64,000 bases of DNA, from the NCBI RefSeq assembly GCF_036370855.1, contig NC_088113.1, positions 17,256,501 to 17,320,500 on the forward strand. The letters run 5' to 3'. The position numbers and the translations under genes were made by a program. The notes below the pieces were generated by a model. The model made no database searches. It was not told the DNA's origin and worked only from the letters and a program-made list of their open reading frames with translations. Shown one piece after another: positions 49,480 to 63,649 of this stretch (positions are counted from its first letter, which is position 1; each line of letters begins with the position of its first letter). The stretch comes from Dromaius novaehollandiae. Its lineage: Eukaryota > Chordata > Aves > Casuariiformes > Dromaiidae.

Positions 49480-50400
49480 TTCTTGCACTCATGTTAAATC
49501 ACTAATCACTACTGGATATTACAGCAGTTCTAAAGACAGCATAACACTGTGGAGGTTGAGGCGCACATCAAGGTGCAGTGCTTTACACAAGGGATTATAA
49601 GCCCTTAGCTGCTTTCTCCTGAGTACGTTTAGTCACATGTGTGTCCCTCTGTACGAAAGCTGGGAATTCGGTCTTCCTCCAGAGCAAACACCTGCTCCGT
49701 TACTTGGATCCTCTAGAAAGAGAGGGAGCGTTGTCTGTATTCTTCTTCTGGCTTCAGCAGAACCCGAGACTGGCCCTTTTCTCTGTATGTGAGTTGGCAA
49801 ACCGTTTTGTTTCTGAGCCCAGTTGTCTTAGTTTTGCTGTTCAGGAATTCTCTTGGCTGGGCCTGGCATCAATTAGTAGATGTTTGGGAATTTATTTTTA
49901 ATTTGAAAGATAACCGAATGGGGATTTGACTTAGGGAAACCCAAGAATATAGCAACACAAAAAATATCAGAGACCTAGCACTAATTTTTTATATATTTAG
50001 TAGGGTTTTTTCCCCTAACTTGGATACTGTAAGACTTTCCAGATGGGTCTCTGAGCTGAGTATATAGTTTTATGCTTTTTAGCTTTGGAAATTAGTTTGA
50101 TATATGGTGTCTTCCAAATACACTAGAAAATTGTGTCATTAATACACTTGTTTGGAGGAGTATTTTTTGCAGTTTAGTGCTTGATAAATTGTGCTGCGTG
50201 TAATGTGGGTGGACAATAGGGATGGAGTGGAAGGTCTGTTCAGAGGAGTTAGCTGGCAATGACTTTGAAGACAGCATAGTGGCTGTCATTTCAGTTGCAG
50301 CTGATCGTCATCTTTAAATAAATATGAAGCTATATCTAGATAAGATGTCAGGTTGATTTGAATGAAAATATATATTTAATCAACACTGTAATTTTATGCT

Positions 50401-50472
50401 TTAGGGTCCAGTTGTAGTTCTATATTAGTCATGGCAAAACTCCCACTGATTTAGAGCTGAATTGGCCCTCCA
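50401..50472. repeat. Probable relic of the ancient palindromic amniote repeat
   Basis: GCAAAACTCCCACTGATTT followed by GCTGAATTGGCCCTCC resembles the 'AACTCCCA-TTGACTTCAATGG ... GGGCCC' signature of the same ancient repeat type as at 63650. It is partial and diverged. Confidence 0.45.
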
Positions 50473-53400
50473 AATATTATGTATGCACATACTATTTGTA
50501 AAATTCATGTCCCAGTAACATTGTCACCGGGTCTGTGATTTGTAAAGCATTTTGTCAACTGCAAGAGAAAGGGAAAAAAACAAGTGGAAAAGCTGTGTTT
50601 GCTAATACGAAAAGTATCATCTTTACACCTTTGCAGTCTACACTCAAATACATGCTGCTGTTTATCATAAAGAAACAAATATATCTCATTAATTTGTACA
50701 ATAATGGGGGAAAAACCTGCTGCATAGAATTCTTCCTCATGCTTGTGTTGTTCTTTATATATACTCTAGGATGTAAAATTGGTAGTTTTCCAGTTTAGAT
50801 TTAATTTTACTTCCTAACACTTGATATGTCTGAAGCATAAAATGTTTATCTCTTTCTTCCATCTGGGTGAAGTATTGTACAATAGTTCAGACCAAAAATG
50901 GGTTTGGATTGCTTACATTAACATGTTTGATAGATTGACATATGTACTGTTTCACACCATCTTACCACGCAAAGCTTTGCTGCCAGCTACCACCATCTTA
51001 TTCATCAGCATTCAGCGATTCATCTTTAGGCCAAATGGGAATGTTTCCCTGAAAAAAGTAGGTAGGGTTTTACCTGTCAGTGCTTTCATGAATTTTTTTG
51101 GGGGAAAAAAAAAAGTAGTTTAAATTGCTCTTGGGGGATTCCGGTGGGCAAACACGAAGTCTTTATGCTGCATAAGTCTCACTTTTCCCTAGGAAGGAGG
51201 TGTGGGGAGTCCTGGGACAATTCATCCTCCCTAAGGATTTGCTCATCAGAATTTATGTAGTATATAGACCTCGGCATAGAGGTAAACTTCAGCCAATGTT
51301 GGGAAGCTTTGGAGGGTGCATATGTCAGGGATAGACTTTGTGGCAATAAAAGCCACATTTCCATTTTAAGCTTTCTAATATCCAGCCCTTACATATGTAC
51401 ATTGTTATGAATGCATCAAAGTGAGAGTGCTTATAGTATTCTAGGTTTGAATCAAGTTAAACAGATAATGACTGCTTATAATTGACTTATTCCAATAGAA
51501 ATAGCTTAGCCTTAATTTGACAACAGAGCTTTCACAGAGTCATTGTTTTATTATAAGTATGCCATAAGCTATTAACTACTACTTTGTGGTTCATCTTATT
51601 TGCCTGAGTCAGCTCTCTAACATCCTCAAAACATACAGATTCTAGCAGGAGCTATTTGTTACACAGTAATTAACTTGTTTATGATAAATGGATGGGAGAA
51701 ATGTCATGGCATTTTGTTTTATGTATAAATGAAAAGCATTTGCATTCTAAAAATTTCATGTTAATTAGACTTAAAATAGTTTTCCCCACTAGGGCCACAA
51801 ATACTGCGTTCTACATCGCTGACAACTTTGTAGCTTGATGGTGGGGTGTTAGATGAGTTGATTTGTGGAGCCAGTACCTGCCTTAGAAATGCAATCCATG
51901 CATCTCTTAGTAAAAGTTATTGGGGTGTAGTCAGTTGTATTTTTGTCTTTGTTTTTGTTTGTAGTATAATAAGCTTAGTCTTGATCACTGCACGATAACA
52001 TTTAAAATAATGCTTAAATAACATAGAAGAAGTGTTTTCCTTCAGCCTAAGGAGAAAACTCAGAGCTGCAGTATGGCAGAGGACAATTACAGTGTGGGTA
52101 TCTCTTTCTCTTTGTTAATTATTAATGTCAACTTAAAATGTTGGGGACATTGGTCCTGAGGGATGGGCATCATTGACATGCAGTACTGCACTGAAGACAG
52201 CGTTCAGGACTGACTCGGGGGATCTGATCCCTGGTTTAACGCTCAGGTGTGCTGGAGTCATGTCTAGGTGTCCTCCTAGGGAAAGAGGGAAGTAGCAAGT
52301 GGGATGCTGAAAATGGTGTGCAATATGACTTAAAGGGGAGTTATACTCGTTAGATTGTGTTGATACCTTTTTTCTGGTTTTGTAAGGGTTTTTGAAGATT
52401 ACAATTTGAAAAAATGATACTTTTAAAAATTAGAAATTCAAGTTTTATTGGCTGGTTGTCAGATTTTTGGCAACTGGCAGTGGGCGGAATGCCATCACAG
52501 TATTAATTGCATTATTTTTCCAGCCTAGTACCATCACAGTTATCCCAGGTCATCTCAGAAATACAGCCAAACAGCACAGCTAGTGCATGTCTCAGCTTTC
52601 CCTGCAGTCAAGAGGCAAAGTAAGCAGTTGAGACTTGCAGCCTGATTTTTGTTTTAGTTTACATCTCTTTGTCTGCAGTGATTCAAGGTTTCTGTTGCCG
52701 TTCTAAACTGTGCCTATACTGATAGAGCAGGATACCCTAGCTTGTGCAGGCAGCTACGTTTGGATAAAAGCGTGTGGAAGCATTGTTTATTTTCACACAG
52801 GAAGATAAATAAATTGTGCCAGCATGTACTGCTTTAAGCAAGTATAGGAAACCAAATGTAGCCAAGCTTCATGCAAATATATAAATTGCTTCCACACTAC
52901 AGTGTTTTTTTTCTAGTATAAATTTTGATTAAAAACAAGTTAATTAAACACATACAAACTTTACTGAGATTTCATATGAAATCAGTATGGAGGCAGGTCT
53001 CATAAGTTTTTGGTGGTGGAGTGTTATTCTTAATGGCAAAAGTCTTTTGTTCCCTTCACTGAAGCTTCAAAACCTCTATCCTGTTCAGCCCTCGTTACCT
53101 CCAACAATAAAGCCTAGGAAGGATGGGAATGTTCTTCAGAAAATGTAGAGCAGATAAACAAACAAAAAGTCCACCCCAACTCTTCATGCAGAAGCAAATG
53201 TTCAATTAAAACAAAAAAGGAGGGGGAGAACCTGAACAAACCTTTGCAAGCTATGCTTGAGACAAGTTACTGGTAATTAATTTAATATTAACTGTAGGGA
53301 TATTTGCTATACTTTCTTTTGGAGGTAATGTAGTGTATTCTCGTGGTTAAGATAATATAGGAATAGAATGTGGAATGTGGAGTATTTTAGTGAAATATCA

Positions 53401-56189
53401 TAACAGTTCCACTTGGAAATAACCTTACAGTCACAAAATGCTACAGCTACCTGGAGTTTGGCCCCTACCAAGAGAATGAGACAAATAAATCTTTCATGAG
53501 GAATGCTAATAACTTTGCTAAATGCCCTGAAGGAAGGAGCATACCTCTGGGGTAACAAATGGTAACCTAGCATATGCCTGAAGATTTGACAGGCGTATTG
53601 ACAGGGAGCGTATATCTGCAGTATTGTGTGGCCTGTATAGGTAAAATGGCTAGTGGGGACATTCTGCCCTCTTACACATATGCTTTCCTGCTTTTTCCTA
53701 GGCCTAGAATCCAGAAAAGATGTATTTACCTGACTGCTGTTAATTTTAGCAGGAGTTTGGTTCCCAAATGCTTCTGCAGTTCCAGGTCTGTCTTTGAAGC
53801 TCTGTTCGGGAGATGCTCCAGCCGAAAGGCGTCAAGCCTGTAGTGCCACTAAGCATCCGTAGAAAGAAGCCAACCTGTGTATCACTATTTTAGAGTCTGC
53901 CAACTGATATGGAAGGATACCAACGATGGCTGACTCTTCCGAGTGCCCCTTGGTGTGTCATTCTGATGTTTTTTAGGAAGCAGAGTGATTGGGAGTGTTG
54001 CAGTTTGTTCTGGTGTTGGGTAGGGCTTTTGAACACCTCGAAGGCTACTTGGTGCTTTTTGCAGTATGGAAGTTTTGCTGCAGCCTGCTGAAATGTCCAG
54101 TACCTTCTCTGAATTACTCTTAGCTTAAAAAAGAGGGAGACTTTTTTCCATTCACGCTATCATTATTTTCTGGTCTGTGATTCTGCATGAAAAGCAGTTA
54201 CCGAAGTTATCGTACACATAATTAGCTTCACAGTTCTATAATAAAATCTGAAAATAGGCAAGAGTCCACTGGGAACCCTGAATTCTTTCCCTAACCTTTC
54301 TTAGAGAAAGGAAAAAGAGGCAGGCAGACATTGGCTTTCTACGTGGCTGGCAGGTGGCTAATTCCTCCTCCTCCTGCAGTCGTTCTTCAGCCTCTTTAGG
54401 TAGGCTTGTCCTCTCTTAGTTCAGCTCCGACGTGCTCCAGTGAAGCCGCCTCTTGGGAAACGCTCCTCTCATTTCACAGGGCAACTTCTTTTAAAAGCAG
54501 TTTCTCTTGATGGGCATGTTGCAAATCAGAATCATTATTTCAGCTGGGAATTTGAGGGGAGATCCCAGAAAGAGCTGCTGCAGATTGGGGAACTGCTGAT
54601 GCATATTCATTTTAAACACAACTCTTCAGATCTAACTTCTAACGCAGAAGTGTGATGTTTAAGATGATATTTTTATCTAAGTAAAATGCCAGTTAATAAG
54701 ACCAGAGTAGTCAGTAACACTCTGTAAAGTTAATCCCATTATACTGTTTAAAAACTGTAAGTATTGCTTTCCAGATCAGAGCTTTGAACCAAACCCAAGT
54801 AAAATTTATTTTTTCCCACATTCTGGGGAGGTAACTGATTCTTATCTTAGTAAATCTGCTTCTCCATCAACAGATTCAGATCTCTTTTTTTTTTCCCCTA
54901 GTAATTTGTTAAAGAATCACACTGCTTCAAATTAAGCATTTTGAACAGATCGATATTAAGGAAGAAAATGAAAGAACAATTTTTAATGAAGAAATTTTCT
55001 TTGTAGTACCATATTTTTTTGGCTTAGGCTGGTAGGAAGTAAGCTGTATCTGGCACAGCATAATTTTGTTCTTTATAACAAAATATCCATTGTTTTAAAC
55101 TCTGAACTACTAATGTTAGATCTTTTAAGTCTAGTAGATGTTAATTTTAGAGTCGCTTCTGTGTTCGGAAACTGGCTGTTGCTGACAGAGCTCCTGAGCT
55201 GTGGTCTCACTGAGCAGATGCTGAAAGCATTCTGGAAATTTCAGTTTTTGCATCTGGTAAATGAAAATTACTTACTCTGGTGGCAAGATATAGTTCTTGC
55301 TTAATTTTCATAAACCTAATGCTAGTCCTCACTGCCAATTTTATTGCTTTTTCTTTGTGTGTGTGCACATTCTTGTGTAAGCTTCCCTCTGCCTTACTTT
55401 CTACTCTGAATTGAGCAGAATAATGTTTTTCTAGAGGTAGTTTTATTTCATTGCAGAATAAAGATTGTAAAGTACTTAGTTCTACAGTAGCATGGACCAT
55501 ATGCATAGCTCTGTCTAGGCAAGCTGAATACTTTTCTAATATAGACAGTACTTAAAAGTCTCATGCAAAAGGTAAGAAGAGATTGAAAGTACTGAGGATA
55601 GGATTTCATTGGAAATCCTCTACTTTTTAATATTTTTTCTTATAATAGAATGAAATTAAGTAACATGGGGAAGAAGGGTGTTTGTATGCCAGTTGCAGTT
55701 AATGATACATTTGGAGCTGGTGCCATTCGTGTAAAAGCCTAGTTTTTATTTTTACCCAAATGGTAATAGTAAGAACTGAGGCTGGAAAGCAGTGTTTGAA
55801 AAATGAAGGCTAGTATTTGCCTTCGGAAGCTCTAATTTCAGATGGTTTGAGAAATTTAAGATAAACATTTACCAGTGGCTGGAAACTAATTTCTCCATGA
55901 GCCTTGTCTTCAAGGAAGGAATGGGAATTTATACTGGCTTGATGTACAAAAAATGGATACAGATTGAGTCTACGTAAACCTTTTGTGCAGTAGCTGGAGG
56001 CTTTGGAGAACATTGTTTCACATTACAAGTTCCTTTCCATGCTCGAATGGCCCAGCAGCGTTGCTCCCTTAGGGACAGGCCAGAATTGTCATTAGCTAGC
56101 CAGGCCATCGGAGGGTTTTCTTGTTGTTCAGCATACTGTAATATTTTCTTTTTGATAGTTTGTTTTGATATTTATTCATTAGTGTTTCT

Positions 56190-56596
56190 GAAAGGAGAGG
56201 CTGAGAGAGCTTGGGACTGTTTAGCCTCTAGAAGAGAAGGCTTGGGGGGGGGGGGGGGGGAATCTTGTCGTTGTGTATAAATAACCCCTGGGAGGGTGTG
56301 AAGGAGATGGAGGCAGATACCCTCAAGAGGTATCCAGTGAAAGGACAAGAGGCAATGGGCATGAAAGGAAGGACAGGAAATTCCATTTAAACATAACAAA
56401 AAGCTTTTTTACTCTGTAGGTGGTCAAACATCAGCAGAGGTATCCCAGGGAGGCTGTAGAGTCTCCATGCTTGGAGATACTCAAACCCAACCAGACATGG
56501 CCCTGGGCAACCTGCTGTAGTGGACCCTGCTTGAGCAGGGGGGATGAATTAGACAATCTCCAGAGGTGCCTGCTGGCCTCAGCTGTTCTGTGGGTC
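56190..56596 (+). mobile_element. CR1 LINE 3' end fragment (avian type), sense to CDH4
   Basis: The order of recognisable CR1 3'-end phrases is kept: GGAGAGGCTGAGAGAGC, then GTTTAGCCTCTAGAAGAGAAGG, an expanded G-run, CAGTGAAAGGACAAGAGGCAA, CCAGGGAGGCTGTAGAGTC, CTTGAGCAGGGGGGAT, and finally ATCTCCAGAGG and a CTGTTCTGTG end. Typical avian CR1 copies are 5'-truncated like this one. No open reverse-transcriptase frame remains. Divergence from what I remember of the consensus is substantial, so the copy is old and inactive. Confidence 0.9.
56244..56260 (+). repeat. Poly(G) run, 17 nt, inside the CR1 copy
   Basis: G17 sits where CR1 3' ends normally carry a short G-run after GAAGAGGAGGCT, so it looks like an expansion of an element-borne seed. 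Confidence 0.95.
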
Positions 56597-58284
56597 GGAA
56601 ACACTTTGCAGGTGAACATAGGGAAAGGTGGAGTGATGAACTAAGCTTTTCTGCAAATATATAGCATTAAATAAAAACATTACAACAGGCTGCAAAAATG
56701 GTTCAGATAGGGAAATGGTATTTCTGGAGCTGCTTGGAAGCATAACTTCTAAAGAGAGAATAATTGAAACACCGGGGACCAACATTCTGCTATTTGCTTC
56801 CATTAATGTCCAGACCTAACTTCGGCACAGTTTGTCTCCTGGTGCAAGGAAATGTTACACTTAAATTCCAAATGCACTCAATTTCCTCTTTATTTTTAAT
56901 AGAATAAAAGGAGAACATATGGGGCTTTTGTTTTCTCAAAATATTTGTCATTAGTGCTGTCTGCTTCACTTCTTTCAGCAGAATCTTTCCCAAGTGAGTT
57001 CTCCTGCAGTATAGGAAAAAAAAAAAATGGTTGGTTTGAACAAGATTTCTTTTTGCCACAGGCTTTATGATTTTTCTTGCTTATATTCATTGTCCCTAAT
57101 TTATTTATTAATTTTAAATTGCAGTTGCACAGAGGGAAAGAAGTGGCAAATGTTCTGGCATATGGGCTGCACAGTCATTGGAAATGGAGACTTTTAGATG
57201 TTCTTGCTGCCCTGTGCCTTGTGACCCCAGGCTCCTTATTCTCCTTTTGCCAGCCTGTTTCCATTCTTACCCTCTGCTCCCTTCTGATACAAAATTTTAA
57301 TTATTTTTGCTTTACCCTCACTACTTCCCTACCACTGTTCCTTACCACTTGCCAGCATTTGGTAATAGAGAGCCAGTGGCAGTAATTCAGTATTCTGATA
57401 GTTATGCTGTGCAATAGCTGCTGCTCAGAGGGTCACATATACTACAGCCTATTAACATTAGTATGGTAATAGCAGCCACTCTGTGGAACGCACAGTGGGA
57501 ATGTCGAAAGCTCCTCCAAGGACCCTGAAGATATGTATGGGCCACCCATGAAGCAGAAAAAAAAATGTCCTTTCTGCTTTAAAACGAACCAATCTGTATG
57601 TTTCGCCGATACCCGGAAGCACTGCAATCATTAAGGCTATTACTATGCCTATTATAAATCACAATTTTGTAGCAGTTTATAGATTAGTCACAAAAATTAC
57701 TTTTAGCCTAAAATTTTGTTATACTGAGTTTGTCTAGTAGTGATTCCAATCCTTATTAAACAAAATTGTCTTTTAAAATAATTGCAAGCATTGCAATTAT
57801 CCAAGATAAATAGCCAGGATTACAAAACTTGTTCCGTATGAAGCTATGTATGAGCTCCCTCTGTCAGTTCATGGTCTAGAGAGTCTACAAGAGAAGATTG
57901 CACAAGGCAAGCCAGTGAAATAAATGCTTGTCGCTTTTTCTCCTGTATGGTATAATGTGTTGCTATTCTTGGTATATGAAGTAAAAGCATTAAAAAAGAA
58001 TTTGTGAAGGTGTTAGAAAATAAACAAATGATCGCTCTTGAGTAAGTGCAAATTGTAACTAATTTAAAGCATAAAATTTAACAAGCTATTTGTTTTTGAT
58101 ATGCTGAGAGCAGTCATTAATAGGTAATTCCATATAAATCAATCCAGAGTGGTTGATATGCCTCCTGTAGTTGCTGCTGGCCATAGAACTTCTTGAAGAA
58201 GTCCTCCTGACTTCCCTGGGAGGTGTTTGTGATATTAGCTGAACCTGCTTATGGTAATTACCATCTGTTCATTGGTGACATTTT

Positions 58285-59175
58285 CATGGACTCATAGGAA
58301 AATAGGGCTGGAAGAAATTGAGAAGACGTCTAATGCGTGCTCCCCTCTCAAGGCATGAGCAGCTCCTTTGTAATAATTTCTTCTCCCCTCAGAGTGTTCT
58401 TGAAGGTCCAGCTGTGGGGACCACAGCCTCTCCAGCCAACATACTATGTTGCTTCACTTTTTTCCTTCACATTTGAGCTGAAGCCCTCTTGATGCAATCT
58501 AAACCTGTTGCTATTTGTCCTATTCATCATAGATGATGAACAGTTTTTTTTATTTTGTTTTTAGCACACTTGAGAAATGTTTCTTCTCAGCTTCCTTAGT
58601 CCACCCTACTTCATTAGTTCCCTTTCATGTGTCATGCCTGGACTCTCTTTTCTGAGCCCTTATCTTTGCTACTAGTTTGATTGCGAACTTTTTTTTTGAT
58701 GTCCCAGTACTCCAGTTGACTTATCTAATGTGGTGATTGCTTCCCCCCCCCCCCCAACAGCGTGACATTGTTGACTCATGTTCAGCTTGTGATCCAGTAT
58801 AGCCTCCCACATGGTTTTTGAAGAACTGCTACCTACCCAGTTATTTCCTATGTGTACAGTTGATTAATCCTGCTGAACTGAGTTACCTTGCTGCTCTTCC
58901 ATTGAATTACATCTTTTTTTTTTTTTATAAGCCTGATCTCTAACTTGTCAGGATTGTTTTGAATTCTAATCTTGACCTCCGCCAGAGTTGCAGTTACATC
59001 TGCAGATAGGAAAGCGGGATGCAACAAACATGTGCTGTAGTCCTGTATGTGCGGTTAATAAAAGCATTGAACAAAACCAGTTCAGAACAGACTGCTGCCG
59101 AACCCACGTGATACATCCTTCTGTTCTGACCATGAACCATCTAAAAACTATGCTTTGGATATGGTTATTGAAATA
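58285..59175 (-). mobile_element. Old CR1/L3-type LINE relic, antisense to CDH4
   Basis: Read on the + strand it shows the reverse complement of a CR1/L3 element. It opens with CTCATAGGAAAATAGGGCTGGAAG, the usual 3'-end phrase. It continues with TTGTTGACTCATGTTCAGCTTGTG, CCATTGAATTACATC, and AACTTGTCAGGATTG followed by TTTTGAATTCTAATC, then AAAGCATTGAACAAAACCAG. These phrases occur in the same order in CR1/L3 copies of birds, turtles and mammals, as I remember them. Insertions include a C-run (58743-58755) and a T-run (58915-58926). No intact coding frame is left. Confidence 0.8.
58743..58755 (+). repeat. Poly(C) run, 13 nt, inside the CR1/L3 relic
   Basis: C13 lies directly before the AACAGCGTGACATTG phrase of the antisense CR1/L3 relic. 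Confidence 0.95.
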
Positions 59176-60657
59176 ACTAATATTAAAATAGTGGCATGCA
59201 ATGTGAGCTATTTAAGTCTCAAAGTTGTTCTGTAGAAACACAAATCCAAATGTTTCAGCCTCCATTTGTCTATACTTTCCTTGGTGTTTATAGGGTGAGA
59301 GTTGCAAGAATTGGGTTTTTTGAATTTTCACTTTCTAGAAGCATGAATGGCATGACACTCCCAGATTGTTTAACTTGTCTGAATCCAGCCTCAGCTTTTA
59401 AAATGTCTATTGCACTTGGAAGAGGGAGAGAATCATGCCCTAAAGACCAGGGGTGTTTGTGTGTACACACGCATGTGTACAAGCACTGTCTCTGTTGTAA
59501 TCTGTCAGAGGAAAACTTTGTGTGCTTTTTAAGTGCGAGAACCTGTGCTGCTCTTTCCTGCCCTGATTGCTGTTGGATCAGTGCTCAGTTACACTTCAAT
59601 TCTCTGTCCGATTGAACACACTTAATTTGTAGTGATGGGGGTTTTTTTGAGTGCCCCAACTCAGCTGATGGCCAGCGCCAGGTTATAGGACATGCTTTTC
59701 AGGCTGGCCTTCCCCAAATCTCTAGTGAAGTCTGCTCAGTAGAGGATACTTTAAAATGTTGGAGATGTTACTAATCCCAACTGAAAGCAGGATTAAATCA
59801 AGGTCGAGGTAGTAAATAGCTGGGAGTGTTGTACCTCTGTGTAGAGCACAGATTCCTCCGTGCACGCTGGGTCCTTATTACTGCTGATGAGAAGAGGATG
59901 GGTGAGGAGTTTTGACCTTTGCTGTGTCCCACTTTCCATCCTCTGATTAATGTCTGATCTGGTAATATGTTGAGGGCAAGGTATTTGCTACGTATAAAAA
60001 CAGGTAGTGCAACAGCTAACTGGTTTTATCATAACTGTATTATTCATAAGCTTATTAGAAGGCCCAGCCCACGTTTAAATACTATATTGTTTAGTTCCTT
60101 TGTTTAACTTCTGCCTGTCATCTCTGTGGTTTTCTTAGTAGCTTAAAAAAAAGCCAGATGTGTGCTGATCTGCGTGTTACAGGGAAAGACTCCCTCTGCT
60201 GATAAGTGAGATGCTCCTGAATCAGATCTTCGGGGGAAGAAACGAGTAGGGCTCGTGGATCTACAGATGGAAAGTTATTTATAGAATATTTCCCCCCCCC
60301 TCAGTAAAAGTGCTTCCCTGGGGAATCAGGAAAAAGTTGTCGTTTCAGGTCCTGTATGCCTTGCTACTTGTCTTTCAGGAGCCTAATTATTGCTGGCTGG
60401 TTGCTTAGCTCCCTTGAAAACAGAAGGTTTACACAATTGCGCGTGAAAGGCAACCGTTATGCTCGTCTCCAGAAGACTTAATTTTTTGTTTTTGGATTAT
60501 TGGAGTGAATTATTCTTTTGTTTCTCTTTCTATGGGTTTCTGAACGCTTTTCAATTGACTCCATATCCTTTTTTGGCTTTTGATCCTTCACAGAGGATAA
60601 AGAAATGTGGATAAATGACAGAAAAATAATGGCTTTTGTGTGGTGTCACGTTTCTTC

Positions 60658-60678
60658 CCCCCCACCCCCCCCCCCCCC
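60658..60678 (+). repeat. Interrupted poly(C) tract (C6-A-C14)
   Basis: One A interrupts 20 C residues in CDH4 intron 2. A shorter C9 run lies nearby at 60292-60300. Confidence 0.95.
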
Positions 60679-63649
60679 ACTGGTGGAGAGGAAAAGGGAC
60701 AGGTTGAGGATGAAGAAAGATGTGTACAGTTGCTGGAACTGTATGGTACAGTATGGAGAAACTGCAGGTCATGGGTAGGTTTGTTATGAGATCCTCTCTG
60801 AGGATGGCACCGACTGAAAATGTTTGGATAGCACCCAAGGGTTTCCTGATGCTGTGCTCAAACTACAAGAGGAAGCCATAATCGGGAGAGGTGTAGTGGT
60901 TCTAGATGCTCGTTCAGGTAACTGAATGGTAGGACTGTGCAACTGATTATCTTTCTTCCTCAAAATAAACTGGGCAAAGATTACTGGAAGAGATTTTTTT
61001 TTTTGTCTTGAAGTTTGGGACAGAAGAGAAATGGAAAGTTAAGAGAACAGTTGCTGTCCCTGATAACAAGCAAGGTATTTTAATCCGACGGGATGAATTT
61101 GATACTCCTGGCTAGAGGCCCGAGTAAAAGGGCTGTATTTGAGGACTGGAGGGAATGTCAGTGCCAGATTCAGTTACCAGTTTCGGGCTACCTCTTTTGT
61201 AGCTGCTCCTCCAGTTTTTAAACGGAAAATAGTTGTATGCTCCTCAAATTTCCTCTGAACAAACTACACAAATTCCTTAGATGGATTTGGTACTGTATTT
61301 GCAGCTTGTTCCTAAGCATCTTTCTCCTTTCTAGTCTAACGTGAGTGTTGTGGCACCCCTTCTGCAGATCCGTTTGCAGGATACAAATGGGGAATATCTT
61401 GGGGTATAACTGTTCACTGTTGAATGTGAGACTATTGGAAAATTCATCTGCTAATGTTTGGGATGCGCTATGCCTGATTGTAAATCAGAACTGAATGCAT
61501 GCTTAAATAGGCATCACTGTGCAGCTAGAAATGTTTTTGTGTTGGACGTAAGTAGAGGTTTAATCCCAAGCTGATCACTGAAGACTAATTGCATAAGTCT
61601 TTGCATCAGTTTTGAGTAGGGAATTAACTGTGGTGTTCTGGTAAACCTCAGTACAGATGAAGACTTTTACTTGGCTGAATTTGAATTTTCCTAGTAGTTT
61701 CAATAAAGCATAGTTTTATTTTCCTTTTTTACTCTGATCTGAAGCATAATGTTGGTGGTAGCCTGTTAAATAGCAGCTATTTTCCCTCCCAGAACAAAGC
61801 AATAGTGGCCGCAGCTGGTTTAACCTTTATAATAGTATAGCAAGTTTCATTGCCTTGGAAGGCATGATGATGGAGCGAAGTTCTGTTAATACCAGAGCAG
61901 TGTCATTTTGCCGTGCAACTGTAAGAGGAAGAATTTAATGTCTGTAGAGCAGGGAGGCAGCTTTCTTTTCCCCTTCCTTTCTCTTCTCCCCCTCCACTCC
62001 TTTTTTAAATTTTTCTCTTCTTTAAAGGGTGGGGTGGGGAGAAGAGATGTAGAAGGCTGAGTGCCAAGAGACTTGGATACCCACAAAACTACTGGGCCAT
62101 GATTTGTGTTGTGTCCGGACAACTCAAGTAGTGGTGAGTGCTTTGCAGACATAAAGGGGAGACAAAATTTTTGCCATGTAGACCATCTAAGTTAGTGATT
62201 TTTCAACCTTACATCTGCATTTGGGTTTGTTGTGAACAGTCTGATTGCAGTATGTGTGTTTGCACCTCCAAGAGAAATTTGTAGGGAATCTGCACACCAA
62301 AAAACCTATGTTTCTAGGCAGTGAGAGAGAGACTTTTAAAGTCAAGGTTATATACTGAAATAAGTATCATATCCTCAAAAAAGTATCTTCTGAATGTCAA
62401 TTAGGCTATTTATTAGCTGGGGATGTACTTATGAGGTATAAAACTTAATACTCCTAAAATTACAGGAGCCTTTGAAGAACATTTTTTAAATCTTACTCAC
62501 TGGAAACAGGAGACCTAAGTTGCCTGTTTGGAGGTGAGTACTGGAAGAGATACAGTGGAATAAAGCTGTACTTGGATGTAGAGGCAATTTGGCTTACGCT
62601 CTCTTTTTAAGTTAGGCGGCTTTTGAAATAACTTGTTTTTAAGTACTCGGCTATTTCATCAGCCTAGCTGCACTGGTGAACGAGGTGGTCTGTTCTGCAG
62701 GGGCCTGGTTCCAGGTGCTCCTGAGGTTTGTCTGGCTTTGGAGGGAGAGGGCCCTTGTGCTGCGGGAATAGCGTGAACAGCAGCAGTGCATAGTTTTTCC
62801 CAAGACCGTGCCTACGGGTTCTGTTCGCTCTCAGCCTTAAAACATAGGTCCATCACCTGTGCCCATGGAGCAGACTATTTTCACTTTCCTTCTGTTTTTC
62901 CCCCATCATGTTCACCAGCGGCTCTTCCCGAGGAAACAGGTGATAAATGTGCACACTTCTGAGGGTGGTAATAGGCACTTAGTGTTGGGCAATGAACTTC
63001 TTATCAGGGAGCTTTCTCAGAGGTGAGCAGGTGAGCTACAGAAGCTGCTCTGAGACCAGTGAGACGTTGTGCAGAAGTCCTGAGTTTATTTAGAAATCAG
63101 AACCAAACTTTGCCCCAGTTAGCTTGCTTCCTGAGGAGCAGTCCCTCCTGGCTTTTTTTCCCCTCAAATCACACTTTTTTTCTTTTCCCCCAATCCCAGT
63201 GGCAGTCATTTTTTGGCACTTAGAGTTAGGAAAAAATAAAATGAAGTAATACATGGCATTTGTGTTGGCCCAAGTCATGACTCATAAGTAGGGATAACAT
63301 CTGTGCTGATAATTTTTCATGATATATAACCAGATCGAATGAACAAAGTTTTAATTCTATTGCTGTTTTCTTGCCATTGTTATATTTTTGGGAGCTCCCA
63401 TCTAAGGAGTGAAAGTACATATCTATGTATATTACTCACATATAAATCATAATCTGTATACCTCTTGTGAATTTTAATTTAGCCATGGTATCTTTTATAA
63501 CTAAAAATAGCTTATTGCTTTTCCCTGAGCTCTACAAAACTTATCCAGGATCCTTCCCAAATCTTGGTTGGTGAAGACTTACAATACTGCCAAGTCTGTA
63601 TTTTTTTTTTAATTAAAACAAAAGACAAAAAAACAGTAAAACTTTCAGT

